The position numbers and the translations under genes are program-made. Of a stretch of DNA of 64,000 nt, positions 35,880 through 43,699 are shown in pieces (within the stretch, counting starts at the first letter, position 1; each line of letters begins with the position of its first letter). Origin of the DNA: Streptosporangium roseum DSM 43021 (GTDB taxonomy: Bacteria; Actinomycetota; Actinomycetes; Streptosporangiales; Streptosporangiaceae); NCBI RefSeq assembly GCF_000024865.1, contig NC_013595.1, positions 9,920,001-9,984,000 on the forward strand. Direction: 5' to 3'. Below the pieces are notes generated by a model, which worked only from the letters and a program-made list of their open reading frames with translations, was not told the DNA's origin and did no database searches.

Positions 35880-36620
35880 ATGGTCAGGCTACTCGATCGT
35901 CAAGATCATCATGATTCGGACCGTCGGCTGGGCGTGCGGCTCACGGTCGCGACGGCGGCCGTGGCGCTTTTCTCGGTGCCGTTCATCCTGTTGCTGGTCT
36001 TCGTGATGTCCTCCTTCGCGCCGCTGAACGACTTCGACGAGAGCGTGGCCCACCGGCTCCATGCGTACGCCCTGGCCAATCCCGGCTACGCGCGATTCCT
36101 CAACGTGGCGACGGAGGTGTTCGGCCCGAACGTGTGGCGCGCGCTGGTGGTGATGGCCGCGGCCTGGTTCTGGTTCCGGGGCGCGCGGCGCCTGGCGGTC
36201 TGGGCGGTCGTCACGATCACCGTCAGCGGCCTGCTGAACCTGGCGGTCAAGGAGATCGTCGATCGGGCCCGGCCCGCCCTGCCCGACCCGGTGTCATGGG
36301 CACCGGGCGCCTCGTTCCCCTCCGGGCACACGATGGGTGCGGCGACGGGCACGTGCGTCCTCGTGCTTCTCCTGCTGCCCTACCTGCGGAGCTGGTCCTC
36401 CCGCCTCGCCTCATGGGCCGTCGCGGCGGTCCTGACCGTCTTCGTTGCCTACAGCCGGGTCGCCCTCGGCGTCCACTGGTTCAGCGACGTGGTCGCGGGG
36501 ATCGCGCTGGGCGTCGTGGTCGTCGCGGGGATCGTCGCGGGGTTCGAGAGCTGGCGCCGGTCCGAGGGGCGCAGGCCTGTCGAGCCGCACAAGGAAGGCG
36601 TCGAGCCCGAGGCGTCCTGA
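35880..36620 (+). CDS. PAP2-family membrane phosphatase
   Basis: The 246-residue protein has about six membrane helices and the three acid-phosphatase motifs: KEIVDRARP, SFPSGHT and SRVALGVHWFSDV. These form the active site on the outer face of the membrane and remove phosphate from lipids such as undecaprenyl diphosphate or phosphatidic acid. The start is ATG 35880 with a TAGCCAT box a few bases upstream and no ribosome site. A second PAP2 gene of different sequence follows after 53 bp. The stop codon lies in a short duplicated segment. Confidence 0.9.
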   Translation: MVRLLDRQDHHDSDRRLGVRLTVATAAVALFSVPFILLLVFVMSSFAPLNDFDESVAHRLHAYALANPGYARFLNVATEVFGPNVWRALVVMAAAWFWFRGARRLAVWAVVTITVSGLLNLAVKEIVDRARPALPDPVSWAPGASFPSGHTMGAATGTCVLVLLLLPYLRSWSSRLASWAVAAVLTVFVAYSRVALGVHWFSDVVAGIALGVVVVAGIVAGFESWRRSEGRRPVEPHKEGVEPEAS

Positions 36621-36651
36621 AGGTAAGGATCCCGAGGTGTTCTTAAGGTAA
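36606..36651. repeat. Direct repeat spanning the PAP2 stop codon
   Basis: Two 21-bp copies (36606-36626 and 36631-36651) match at 18 positions. The first contains the TGA stop of the PAP2 gene; the second ends next to the following gene's control region. Confidence 0.75.
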
Positions 36652-36673
36652 AAACGAGGGTAGCTCGGGCGCC

Positions 36674-37378
36674 ATGTCTAAAACGTCGGTCGATTTCAAG
36701 GGCGTGGCCCGTCTCATCCTGCTGCCACTCGCCATCATGGCCGTCCTGACGATCAGCGTCGGGCTGCTCATCACCAAGGTCCTGCAGACGACCACTCTGA
36801 TCGCCAACGACCAGGGGGTCAACGAGCAGCTGGTAGACGGTCGCACGGCGTTCCTGAACGACATCACGGACAAGATGACCAAGCTGTCGGACATGCCGAC
36901 GATCATCATCGCCACCGCGGTGCTCATCGTCGTCTTCCGGCTGGCGTTCAAGCGCTGGAACGAGTCGATCTTCCTGCTCCTGGCCGTGTTCTCCCAGTCG
37001 GCCATCTTCCTGCTGGCGACCGTCTTCTCCCAGCGCAAGCGGCCCTTGGTCCAGCACCTCGACCCCGCGCCGCCCACCTCCAGCTTCCCCTCCGGCCACA
37101 CCAGCGCCGCGGTCGGGTTCTACTGCGCCGTCGCCCTGGTGCTGACCCTCCACACCCACCGCTACAAGATTCTCAACGTGCTGTGGTGGGCCGTCGGCCT
37201 GGCGGTCCCGCTGGGGATCGCCTACTCCCGGATGTACCGCGGGATGCACCACCTGAGCGACGTGAGCTGGGGCCTCCTGCTCGGCGCGGTCTGCATCGCG
37301 GTGGCCGCCAACGCGCTGCTCCGGCGGCGGCCGGTGGCCGGGGAACGGCCGGTGGTGCAGCAGAAGGTCACGGCATAG
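36674..37378 (+). CDS. PAP2-family membrane phosphatase, second copy
   Basis: A 234-residue integral membrane protein with motifs SQRKRPLVQ, SSFPSGHTSA and SRMYRGMHHLSDV, again the PAP2 catalytic set. It differs from its upstream neighbour in having a longer loop between helices 1 and 2 (TTLIANDQGVNEQLVDGRTAF), which faces outside and may bind a lipid head. The arginine in motif 1 and both histidines are present, so it should be active. The pair may have different lipid substrates. No regulator is adjacent. Confidence 0.9.
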   Translation: MSKTSVDFKGVARLILLPLAIMAVLTISVGLLITKVLQTTTLIANDQGVNEQLVDGRTAFLNDITDKMTKLSDMPTIIIATAVLIVVFRLAFKRWNESIFLLLAVFSQSAIFLLATVFSQRKRPLVQHLDPAPPTSSFPSGHTSAAVGFYCAVALVLTLHTHRYKILNVLWWAVGLAVPLGIAYSRMYRGMHHLSDVSWGLLLGAVCIAVAANALLRRRPVAGERPVVQQKVTA

Positions 37379-37700
37379 GGACCTCGCCCGGGTCCACGAT
37401 CGCGCGCTCCGCCGCGGCCGGCTCCTCCTCGATCCTCCGGAGACCACCGCGGCGGCCTCGTCCCCGTCGCAGGTCGTGCGGGCGCCGCGCACAAGGTGAC
37501 CGCGTGCCCGCGCCTTGCCGTGGCGGGGGCACCAGGGTGGCCGCATGCCCCGCCACGGTGAGGCGCGCCGGGGCCGGATCCGCGGGGGGCCGGAGGGTGC
37601 GGCGGTACGGTCGGCGGAACACGGGACGCGTCAGCGATCAAGCGCACCGTCCGCGCGACCGGGCGCCGGTCGCGCCCACCCAACACAGGAGGTCGCGAAG

Positions 37701-38213
37701 GTGTTTGTCATCACCGGCATCCAGGCGTCCGGCAAGTCGACGGTCGCGCAACTGCTGGCGGAACGGCTGCCGCGGTCGGTGCACGTGCGCGGCGACGGCT
37801 TCCGGCGCATGGTGGTCAACGGCAGGGCGGACATGACGCCCACCCCCTCCCCGGAGGCCCTGGACCAGCTACGGCTGCGCCACCGGCTGACCGCGACGGT
37901 GAGCGAGGGCTACACCCGGGCCGGCTTCACCGTCGTCGCGCAGGACGTGATCCTCGGCGAGCACCTGGCCGAGATGGTGGCCATGATCAAGACCCGGCCG
38001 CTGTCCGTGGTCGTGCTGGCCCCGCGCCCCGAGGTTGTCGCCGAGCGTGAGGCGGCGCGGGGAAAGAACGCCTACGACGCCTGGGCGATCCAGCAGCTCG
38101 ATCACATCCTCCGCAGGCAGACCCCCCGCATCGGCCTCTGGCTCGACACCTCGGACCAGACGCCCGCCGAGACGGTCGAGGACATCCTCGCCCACGCGCA
38201 CAGCGAGCCGTGA
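37701..38213 (+). CDS. P-loop kinase (AAA_33 / chloramphenicol phosphotransferase-like)
   Basis: The 170-residue protein opens with FVITGIQASGKSTVAQLLAERLP, a Walker A motif (GIQASGKST), then VHVRGDGFRRMV and VVAQDVILGEHL, with a late RPEVVAEREAARGKNAYD that resembles the lid arginines of small-molecule kinases. It would phosphorylate a small metabolite or an antibiotic; a similar fold acts on chloramphenicol, but no substrate can be named. GTG 37701 is chosen for AGGAGG about 8 nt upstream and because the Walker strand begins there. DNA after its stop is degenerate and repetitive. Confidence 0.82.
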   Translation: MFVITGIQASGKSTVAQLLAERLPRSVHVRGDGFRRMVVNGRADMTPTPSPEALDQLRLRHRLTATVSEGYTRAGFTVVAQDVILGEHLAEMVAMIKTRPLSVVVLAPRPEVVAEREAARGKNAYDAWAIQQLDHILRRQTPRIGLWLDTSDQTPAETVEDILAHAHSEP

Positions 38214-38705
38214 GCCGGCGAGCCACGGACCACGAGGCGCGGGGCGTGGGGCGCGAAGCGGCGAGACAGCGGGGCGACGGGGCGCGAGGCGTGGGGCGAC
38301 GGGGCGTAAGGCGCGAAGCGGCGAGACAGCGAGGCGGCGAGGCGTAAGCAGCGGGGCGACGGGGCGTAAGGCGGCGGACCGTGGGACGGCGGGGCCGTCG
38401 GGGCGGCGGGGCCGGGTAGAAAAAGAGTGGGAAAAACCACAACCGGTAGAAAAGGGCGGCAGTGATATAGGGGTGTTTTCCCCCACTTCCTATCCGGTTT
38501 TAGATCACGCGAGTCCCCGGGCGGCTACATTCGGCGGTGTGGAACAACGCACGCTTGTCACTATCTGCAATTGAATGACTACCCTATGCTATCAAGTAAG
38601 ATAAAGGCCCGATAGAGAGATTGAAGACTCCTCTTTAGGGCAGGAGCAGCCGGCCGGCCGGACCCAGCGGTGTTCGACGGCTACCCTCAGGAAGGAAGCC
38701 GTCCC
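38214..38705. other. Repetitive purine-rich tract followed by AT-richer leader
   Basis: These 492 bp have no credible gene. From about 38236 to 38420 the plus strand is nearly all GGCG/GGGCG/GAGGCG words; one block containing GCGAAGCGGCGAGACAGCG occurs twice, 66 bp apart. From 38421 onward the base composition drops sharply, with A-runs (AAAAAGAG, GGGAAAAACCAC) and T-runs. A GTGG-CCAC hairpin lies near 38428 and TTGAATGACTACCCTATGCT near 38571 is a possible promoter for the 71-residue protein gene. No riboswitch class was recognised. Confidence 0.5.
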
Positions 38706-38921
38706 ATGGACCCCCAACCCGTTCTCTGCCATACATGCACAGGTGTTCTCCTCGCCAGCGACTCCCGCACGTACACGCCGCAGCGAGGGCGCCTGATCGT
38801 GACCAACGGATACTGCACCTGCCCGCCCGCCACGGAGGCTCCCGCGGAGCCCGAGGCGCAGAGACAGCAGCCGCAGCAGCAGGAGCGCCTCCCCGGCCAG
38901 GCCACGATGGTGAACGTCTGA
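38706..38921 (+). CDS. Small cysteine-rich protein, zinc-ribbon-like
   Basis: The 71-residue product starts MDPQPVLCHTCTGVLLASD and contains a second pair in NGYCTCPP, so Cys8, Cys11 and a CxC pair could bind one zinc or form disulfides. The C-terminal half is Pro/Glu/Gln-rich and looks disordered (QRQQPQQQERLPG). No known family was recognised. AGGAAGGAAG upstream of the ATG at 38706 supports this start; the in-frame codon at 38670 lacks a site. Codon use is less biased than neighbours. It may be a lineage-specific gene. Confidence 0.6.
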   Translation: MDPQPVLCHTCTGVLLASDSRTYTPQRGRLIVTNGYCTCPPATEAPAEPEAQRQQPQQQERLPGQATMVNV

Positions 38922-38960
38922 GCGAGCCAGGCCGTCGAGTGAGCCGCCGCGGCATCCGGC

Positions 38961-39050
38961 CCGTGCCGCGGCTCGGCGTCTCACTCCAGCCCGTGCCGCG
39001 GCTCGGCGTCTCACTCCAGCCCGTGCCGCGGCTCGGCGTCTCACTCCGGC
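38961..39050. repeat. Three tandem copies of a 30-bp unit
   Basis: Units at 38961-38990, 38991-39020 and 39021-39050 each begin CCGTGCCGCGGCTCGGCGTC; the third has one base change. The array is non-coding by context, although it keeps all frames open because 30 is a multiple of three. Confidence 0.95.
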
Positions 39051-39086
39051 CCGCGGGCGGCGTGCCACGGCGCCGGCGGCGCGGGT

Positions 39087-39179
39087 TCAGCCCGACAGTC
39101 CCCAGGACGCGACCACCGCGAGACCACTCGTCCCGATCAGTCCGATAAGCACCACTATGGCGACGATCCGACGGTTCAT
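39087..39179 (-). CDS. Candidate 30-residue membrane microprotein
   Basis: The frame reads MNRRIVAIVVLIGLIGTSGL then AVVASWGLSG and stops. Two arginines precede a 20-residue hydrophobic stretch, as in single-pass small membrane proteins. GAGG lies close to the ATG. Codons are GC-biased in the third position (ATC, GTC, GTG, CTG). It lies upstream of and divergent from the signal peptidase gene. The call depends on pattern alone and could be chance. Confidence 0.45.
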   Translation of the reverse strand: MNRRIVAIVVLIGLIGTSGLAVVASWGLSG

Positions 39180-39412
39180 GCCTCGGAGCCTAGCGACAGG
39201 TCGCCGGTGCGGTCGCCCACCGGACGGCGGGCACGCGGAGCGTGCTCCGTCTCCCCGCCGATCCGCGCGCTCTCGTCCCGCGGCACCGGGTGGCGATCCT
39301 CACGCTCTTTGAGCATCTCAACGGGGGGTGCCGGCGGCGAGAATGATTTAGGCTCGTCAGCGTTGACTAGCGAAGACCGGGCTACGGCGTACGCCGCCCC
39401 ACCGAGGACGAG

Positions 39413-40222
39413 GTGCACGTGGTCGCCGAAGACATCGAGCAGTCGGCCAAGAGCGGCAAGAAGAAGCGCTCGTTCTGGTTGGAGTTCCCCCTGCTGGTCG
39501 CGGTCTCCCTTCTGCTGGCGCTGCTGATAAAGAGCTTCGTCATCCAGGCGTTCTACATCCCGTCGGAGTCGATGGAGAACACGCTCCTCGTCAACGACCG
39601 GGTCCTGGTCAACAAGCTCGTCTACCACACCCGTGACATCGAGCGCGGCGACGTGGTGGTCTTCTCCGGGGTCGACTCGTGGAAGGGGGAGGTCGACCTC
39701 CCGGAGCCGTCCAACCCGGTCGCGGCGTTCTTCAACTGGGCCGGCACCGTCTTCGGCGTGGTGCCCGGCGAGAAGGACTACATCAAGCGGGTCATCGGTG
39801 TGCCGGGTGACGTCGTGAAGTGCTGCGACGCCAAGGACCGCATCACGGTCAACGGGGTGCCGCTGGAGGAGGAGAGCTACATCTACCCCGACGACAAGCC
39901 GTCGGGCAGGCACTTCGAGATCAAGGTGCCGGAGGGGCGGCTCTGGGTGATGGGCGACCACCGTTCGGTGTCGTACGACTCCCGCTCCCACCAGGGCGAC
40001 CCCGGAGGCGGCACGATCCCGGTCGACCAGGTGATCGGCCGTGCTTTCGTGATCGTGTGGCCGTTCTCCCGCGCCACCACGCTCCCGATCCCCGACACCT
40101 TCTCCCAGCCCGCGCTCCAGGCCGCCGGGGCGATCGGCGGTGGGGCGCCGTTCCTGCTCGGGGTCGCCGGGGCGATGCCCCTGGTGCTCTGGCGCCGTCG
40201 CCGCCTGCTGAAGCGGCTCTGA
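39413..40222 (+). CDS. lepB: Signal peptidase I
   Basis: The 269-residue membrane protease removes signal peptides after Sec or Tat export. Residues about 24-46 form the N-terminal membrane anchor. The catalytic Ser53 lies in IPSESMENTL and the general base Lys125 in DYIKRVIGVPGD; RLWVMGDHRSVSYDSR is the conserved box E. A second hydrophobic segment near the C terminus (GAPFLLGVAGAMPLVLW) marks the actinomycete form with a C-terminal anchor. GTG 39413 is the reading frame's likely start; GTG 39419 is also possible. DNA after the stop is an array of degenerate copies of the gene end. Confidence 0.95.
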   Translation: MHVVAEDIEQSAKSGKKKRSFWLEFPLLVAVSLLLALLIKSFVIQAFYIPSESMENTLLVNDRVLVNKLVYHTRDIERGDVVVFSGVDSWKGEVDLPEPSNPVAAFFNWAGTVFGVVPGEKDYIKRVIGVPGDVVKCCDAKDRITVNGVPLEEESYIYPDDKPSGRHFEIKVPEGRLWVMGDHRSVSYDSRSHQGDPGGGTIPVDQVIGRAFVIVWPFSRATTLPIPDTFSQPALQAAGAIGGGAPFLLGVAGAMPLVLWRRRRLLKRL

Positions 40223-40331
40223 CGGCCACCCGGGACGGCTGACCGCCACCGCCGGAGCAGCGCGCTGAGGACCACGCCGAAGCCACCGCCGGAGCGGCTC
40301 TGAGCGCCACGCCGGAGCGGCTCCGACGCTC
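40210..40331. repeat. Degenerate repeats derived from the lepB 3' end
   Basis: About six imperfect copies of a 20-25 bp unit of the form GGAGCGGCTCTGA then CGCCACGCC run from the last codons of lepB through the intergenic DNA. The CTCTGA of the stop recurs in the units. Boundaries are approximate. Confidence 0.7.
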
Positions 40332-40618
40332 TCCCGGGGAGAAACCACGCTTCCCCGGGCCTTCCCTCCCCCACCGGAGCACCGAGAGGGCCGGCCTGGT
40401 CCTCACCCCGCCTACGCGTGCCGCCGGAGTCCCGCGCATGCCGTACGGCTCGCGTCCGCATGTCGTACGGCTCGCGTCCGCATGCCCGTGTGCCACTCGC
40501 GCGCGCATGCCCTACGCCAAAGGAAGCCCTCTGACCTGGCGTGGCGCTCGCCATCACCCGTGAACAAGACAACTATGGAGATGAGGGGAACAAGGGGAAG
40601 CAGGGGGAAGAGGTCGCG
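40223..40618. other. Intergenic region between lepB and a universal stress protein gene
   Basis: Besides the lepB-derived repeats, this 396-bp region has two identical-length 22-bp units at 40436-40457 and 40458-40479 (one difference), each starting GCATG and ending GGCTCGCGTCC, with a partial third copy. A-rich, pyrimidine-poor sequence (GGGGAACAAGGGGAAGCAGGG) just before the next start supplies its ribosome site. No gene is visible. Confidence 0.6.
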
Positions 40619-41488
40619 ATGCAGGCAGATGACGGGCGGCCGGTGGTCGCCGGATACGACGGTTCGACAGCGAGCCAGCAGGCTCTCCGGTGGGGCGTCA
40701 ACGAGGCCCGGATGCGATTCGTTCCCCTGGTCGTCTGCCATGCCTGGCAGTGGTCCTATCCCATGCCGCCCGTCTCCCCCGAGACGCTGGAGGCCGTACG
40801 GCGGATGGGCCAGCACGTGCTCGACGCGGGAGTGAGCCTCGCGCGCAGCCTGGCGCCCCGGTTGGAGGTGCGGGGGAAGCTGGTGACGGGGTCGTCGGCG
40901 GTCGTCCTGGTGGGCGAGTCGTCCACCGCGGAGCTGGTCGCGGTCGGGCCGCGCGGAACGGGCGGCTTCGAGGAGCTGCAGATCGGCTCGACCGCGATGC
41001 AGCTGGCCGCGCACTCGTACTGCCCGGTGGCCGTCGTCAGGGAGTCCGGCCGGCCCGCCACGGGCCGCGTGGTGGTCGGGGTGGAGGGCGCGAACGTGGA
41101 GCGGTCGGGTCTCGGGACGGCGTTCGAGGAGGCGAAGCTGCGGCACGCCACGCTGCTGGCGATCTGCCTGTGCCCCGAGGGGCTAGAGGACACGCGGCCG
41201 CTGGCGGCCCGCTTCCACAGCACCATCTCGGTGTGGGAGGAGAAGTATCCCCAGGTGAACGTGGAGACCATGATCGAGACGCGGCCTCACACGGCGGTGA
41301 TGCACAGCGCGGCCGAGCACGCGGACCTGCTGGTGGTCAACGACCGCGAGCAGGACGACCCGGTCGAGCTGCCGCTCGGCCTGGTCTCCCAGTCACTGCT
41401 GCGCGGCGCGTCGTGCACGGTCACAGTGATCCCGTCGCGGGCGTTCGCCATGTCTTCGAGGTCAGCGAGCCGCGTTCGGCCCGGATGA
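40619..41488 (+). CDS. Universal stress protein with two Usp domains
   Basis: This 289-residue protein has two Usp domains. The first runs from VVAGYDGSTASQQALRWGV to VGPRGTGGFEELQIGST, with an ATP-type GxxGFxxLxxGS loop (GTGGFEELQIGS). The second begins RVVVGVEGANVE and lacks a clean nucleotide loop. ATG 40619 is chosen because AAGAGG lies 5 nt upstream; the codon at 40541 has none. Such proteins respond to starvation or hypoxia; the trigger here is unknown. Its last 68 bp overlap, tail to tail, the end of the GH15 gene on the other strand. Confidence 0.9.
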   Translation: MQADDGRPVVAGYDGSTASQQALRWGVNEARMRFVPLVVCHAWQWSYPMPPVSPETLEAVRRMGQHVLDAGVSLARSLAPRLEVRGKLVTGSSAVVLVGESSTAELVAVGPRGTGGFEELQIGSTAMQLAAHSYCPVAVVRESGRPATGRVVVGVEGANVERSGLGTAFEEAKLRHATLLAICLCPEGLEDTRPLAARFHSTISVWEEKYPQVNVETMIETRPHTAVMHSAAEHADLLVVNDREQDDPVELPLGLVSQSLLRGASCTVTVIPSRAFAMSSRSASRVRPG

Positions 41489-43340
41489 TGTGGATGACCG
41501 CGTTGATGAGGGCGAGATGGGTGAAGGCCTGGGGGAAGTTCCCCAGGTGGCGTCCGGTGACGGGGTCGATCTCCTCGGCGTAGAGACCGAGGGGGCTGGC
41601 GAAGGAGAGGACCTTCTCGCAGAGCCTGCGGGCACGGCTCTCCTCCCTGATCTCCGTGAACGCCGACACGAGCCAGAACGAGCAGATCGTGAAGGTCCCC
41701 TCGTCCCCGGCCTGGCCGTCGTCGGTCTCCTTCGGCAGGTAGCGCATGACCAGGTCGTCGACGGTCAGCTCGTCGGCGATGGCCAGGACGGTGTCGCGGA
41801 TCCTGGGGTCGGTGGGCGGCAGGAAGTGCACCAGCGGGAGGAGCAGGAGCGACGCGTCGAGGGCATCGGTGCCGTAGTGCTGCCTGAAGACCCCCCGCTC
41901 GGTGACTCCGTTGGCGCAGACGTCGGCGTGGATCTCGTCGGCGGACGCCTGCCAGCGCGCGGCCAGGTGGAAGTCCTGGCGGAGCCGGGCGAGCCGCGCG
42001 CCCCGGTCGGCCGCCACCCAGCACATGACCTTCGACGAGGTGAAGTGCTTGGGCTCGCCGCGCACCTCCCATATACCGCGGTCGGGCTCCCGCCAGTGTT
42101 TGATGGCGGCGTCGACCTGGCGCTTCAGGATGGGCCAGATCCGCTCGTCCAGGCGGTCCCGGGACCGGGTGTGGATGTAGAAGGAGTCGAGGACCGCCCC
42201 CCAGACGTCGTGCTGGTGGTGCTTGTAGGCGGCGTTGCCGACCCGGACGGGTCTGGCCCCCTCGTAGCCGTCCAGATAGTCGAGGATGTGCTCCTCCAGG
42301 TCACGCTCGCCGTCGACGCCGTACATGACCTGAAGCTCCTCGTCCCTCTCCGCGACGTCGGCGATGAACCAGAAGAAGTCGTCGGCCTCCCAGTCGAATC
42401 CGAGGGTGTAGAGGCCCCAGAGGGCGAAGGTCGAGTCGCGGATCCAGCTGTAGCGGTAGTCCCAGTTCCGGTCCCCGCCCGGTGTCTCGGGCAGGGAGGT
42501 GGTCGCCGCCGCGATCAGCGCTCCGGTCGGGGCGAAGGTCAGGCCCTTGAGGGTGAGGGCGCTGCGCTCCAGGAAGCTGCGCCAGGGGTGGTCGGGGAAG
42601 TCGCCTCTGGCAAGCCAGTGCTGCCAGTGGTGGGCGGTCCACACCAGCCGTCCGTATGCCTCCGCGAAGGTGTAGGGCGGCTCGTGAACGGTCCACGACA
42701 GCGCGCAGAAGCGGGTGTCCCCCTCTCTCATCAGGGTGCGCGCGGTCGCCCGCGACCCCTCGAACCCCAGTCGCATGTCGGTGGTGAGCTTGAGCTCCAG
42801 ATTCACCCCGTCTCCCCGGGCGGCGCCCTGGTGGTAGCCCCGGTCCGTGTAGATCCAGTGGGCCGGCCTGCGCCCGTAGTCGAACACCGGCTCGCAGTCG
42901 AGGGCGATCTGCACCTCCCCGCTGACGCAGCGCACCGTGCGCAGCAGCACGTGGCTGGCGTCGTAGTCGGTCGGGGCCCGCCTGTGCGTGTTCGACAGCT
43001 CCTCGTCGTGATGCCAGGGCCCTATGAGCAGCAGGTCACGGACGATGATCCAGCCGGTCGGCGTGCCCCAGCTCGTCTCCAGCACCATGGTGCCCGGCAG
43101 GTAGCGGCGCGCGGCCGGCACCCTGAGGTCCGCGGGACCGATCCGGAACCCTCCGGCGTCCCGGTCCAGGATGGCGGCGAACACGCTGGGAGAGTCCATC
43201 CGGGGCAGGCACAGCCACTCCACGTTTCCGCTCGGCGCGACCAGAGCGGTGACCTCGCAGTCGGACAGGAAGCCGTAGTCCGCGATGGGCGGGAACGGTG
43301 AGGCGTCGCAGAGCACGCCCGCCGGTGGATCCAGGGTCAT
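41421..43340 (-). CDS. Glycoside hydrolase family 15 protein (glucoamylase/trehalase type)
   Basis: A 639-residue enzyme with the N-terminal beta domain (PIADYGFLSDCEVTALVAPSGNVEWLC) and an alpha/alpha barrel. GGDRNWDYRYSWIRDSTFAL contains the substrate-binding Arg-Asp, and GLYAEEIDP has the catalytic base Glu of the GH15 pair. Actinomycete members include trehalase and dextran or maltose hydrolases; there is no signal peptide, so it acts on an internal sugar, trehalose being the best guess. The C terminus is overlapped by the stress protein gene, and its tail (TSKTWRTPATGSL) may be poorly conserved. Confidence 0.9.
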   Translation of the reverse strand: MTLDPPAGVLCDASPFPPIADYGFLSDCEVTALVAPSGNVEWLCLPRMDSPSVFAAILDRDAGGFRIGPADLRVPAARRYLPGTMVLETSWGTPTGWIIVRDLLLIGPWHHDEELSNTHRRAPTDYDASHVLLRTVRCVSGEVQIALDCEPVFDYGRRPAHWIYTDRGYHQGAARGDGVNLELKLTTDMRLGFEGSRATARTLMREGDTRFCALSWTVHEPPYTFAEAYGRLVWTAHHWQHWLARGDFPDHPWRSFLERSALTLKGLTFAPTGALIAAATTSLPETPGGDRNWDYRYSWIRDSTFALWGLYTLGFDWEADDFFWFIADVAERDEELQVMYGVDGERDLEEHILDYLDGYEGARPVRVGNAAYKHHQHDVWGAVLDSFYIHTRSRDRLDERIWPILKRQVDAAIKHWREPDRGIWEVRGEPKHFTSSKVMCWVAADRGARLARLRQDFHLAARWQASADEIHADVCANGVTERGVFRQHYGTDALDASLLLLPLVHFLPPTDPRIRDTVLAIADELTVDDLVMRYLPKETDDGQAGDEGTFTICSFWLVSAFTEIREESRARRLCEKVLSFASPLGLYAEEIDPVTGRHLGNFPQAFTHLALINAVIHIIRAERGSLTSKTWRTPATGSL

Positions 43341-43370
43341 GGGATGGCCTGCTTTCCCTGGAGATCTCGC

Positions 43371-43619
43371 TCAGGCCTCGCCGGCGATCAGGCCGGTCCC
43401 GGCGGCCTCGATCACCTGCCGCAGGCGGAGGCCGTCCCGTACGTCCAGTCCGTACGGGATGCCCTGCCCGACCGCTGCCACGGACTCCCGGCGCATCGTG
43501 CCGATCGCGTCGGGACCGGCCGCCGCCACGCGGTCGATCACGGCGGCGCCACCCGGACCGGAGATCTCGGCCTCGGCGGCCCGGCGCCCCGCACCGGCAA
43601 GACCGATGATGACCGTCAT
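43371..43619 (-). CDS. Small hypothetical protein
   Basis: This 82-residue frame starts MTVIIGLAGAGRRAAEAEIS and contains RVAAAGPDAIGTMRRESVAAV and DVRDGLRLRQVIEAAGTGL. The beginning resembles a strand-loop-helix but no complete domain is visible. It could be a remnant of a larger oxidoreductase or transferase, or a true small gene. It is 30 bp past the GH15 start on the same strand, and divergent from an aldo-keto reductase. No good ribosome site precedes the ATG, which lowers confidence. Confidence 0.45.
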   Translation of the reverse strand: MTVIIGLAGAGRRAAEAEISGPGGAAVIDRVAAAGPDAIGTMRRESVAAVGQGIPYGLDVRDGLRLRQVIEAAGTGLIAGEA

Positions 43620-43699
43620 ACCATCGACTTTATGCACCTGAGCCCGCGGTTCGGAAGGCACTGCCTGACAGCGAGAGTCGGCCTTTAGGGAGGTCCGCC

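Noticed and set aside
38592..39068. A minus-strand frame of 158 residues with ARAGVRRRAA repeats
   Set aside because: The repeated peptide is simply the 30-bp DNA array read in one frame; no ribosome site or family.
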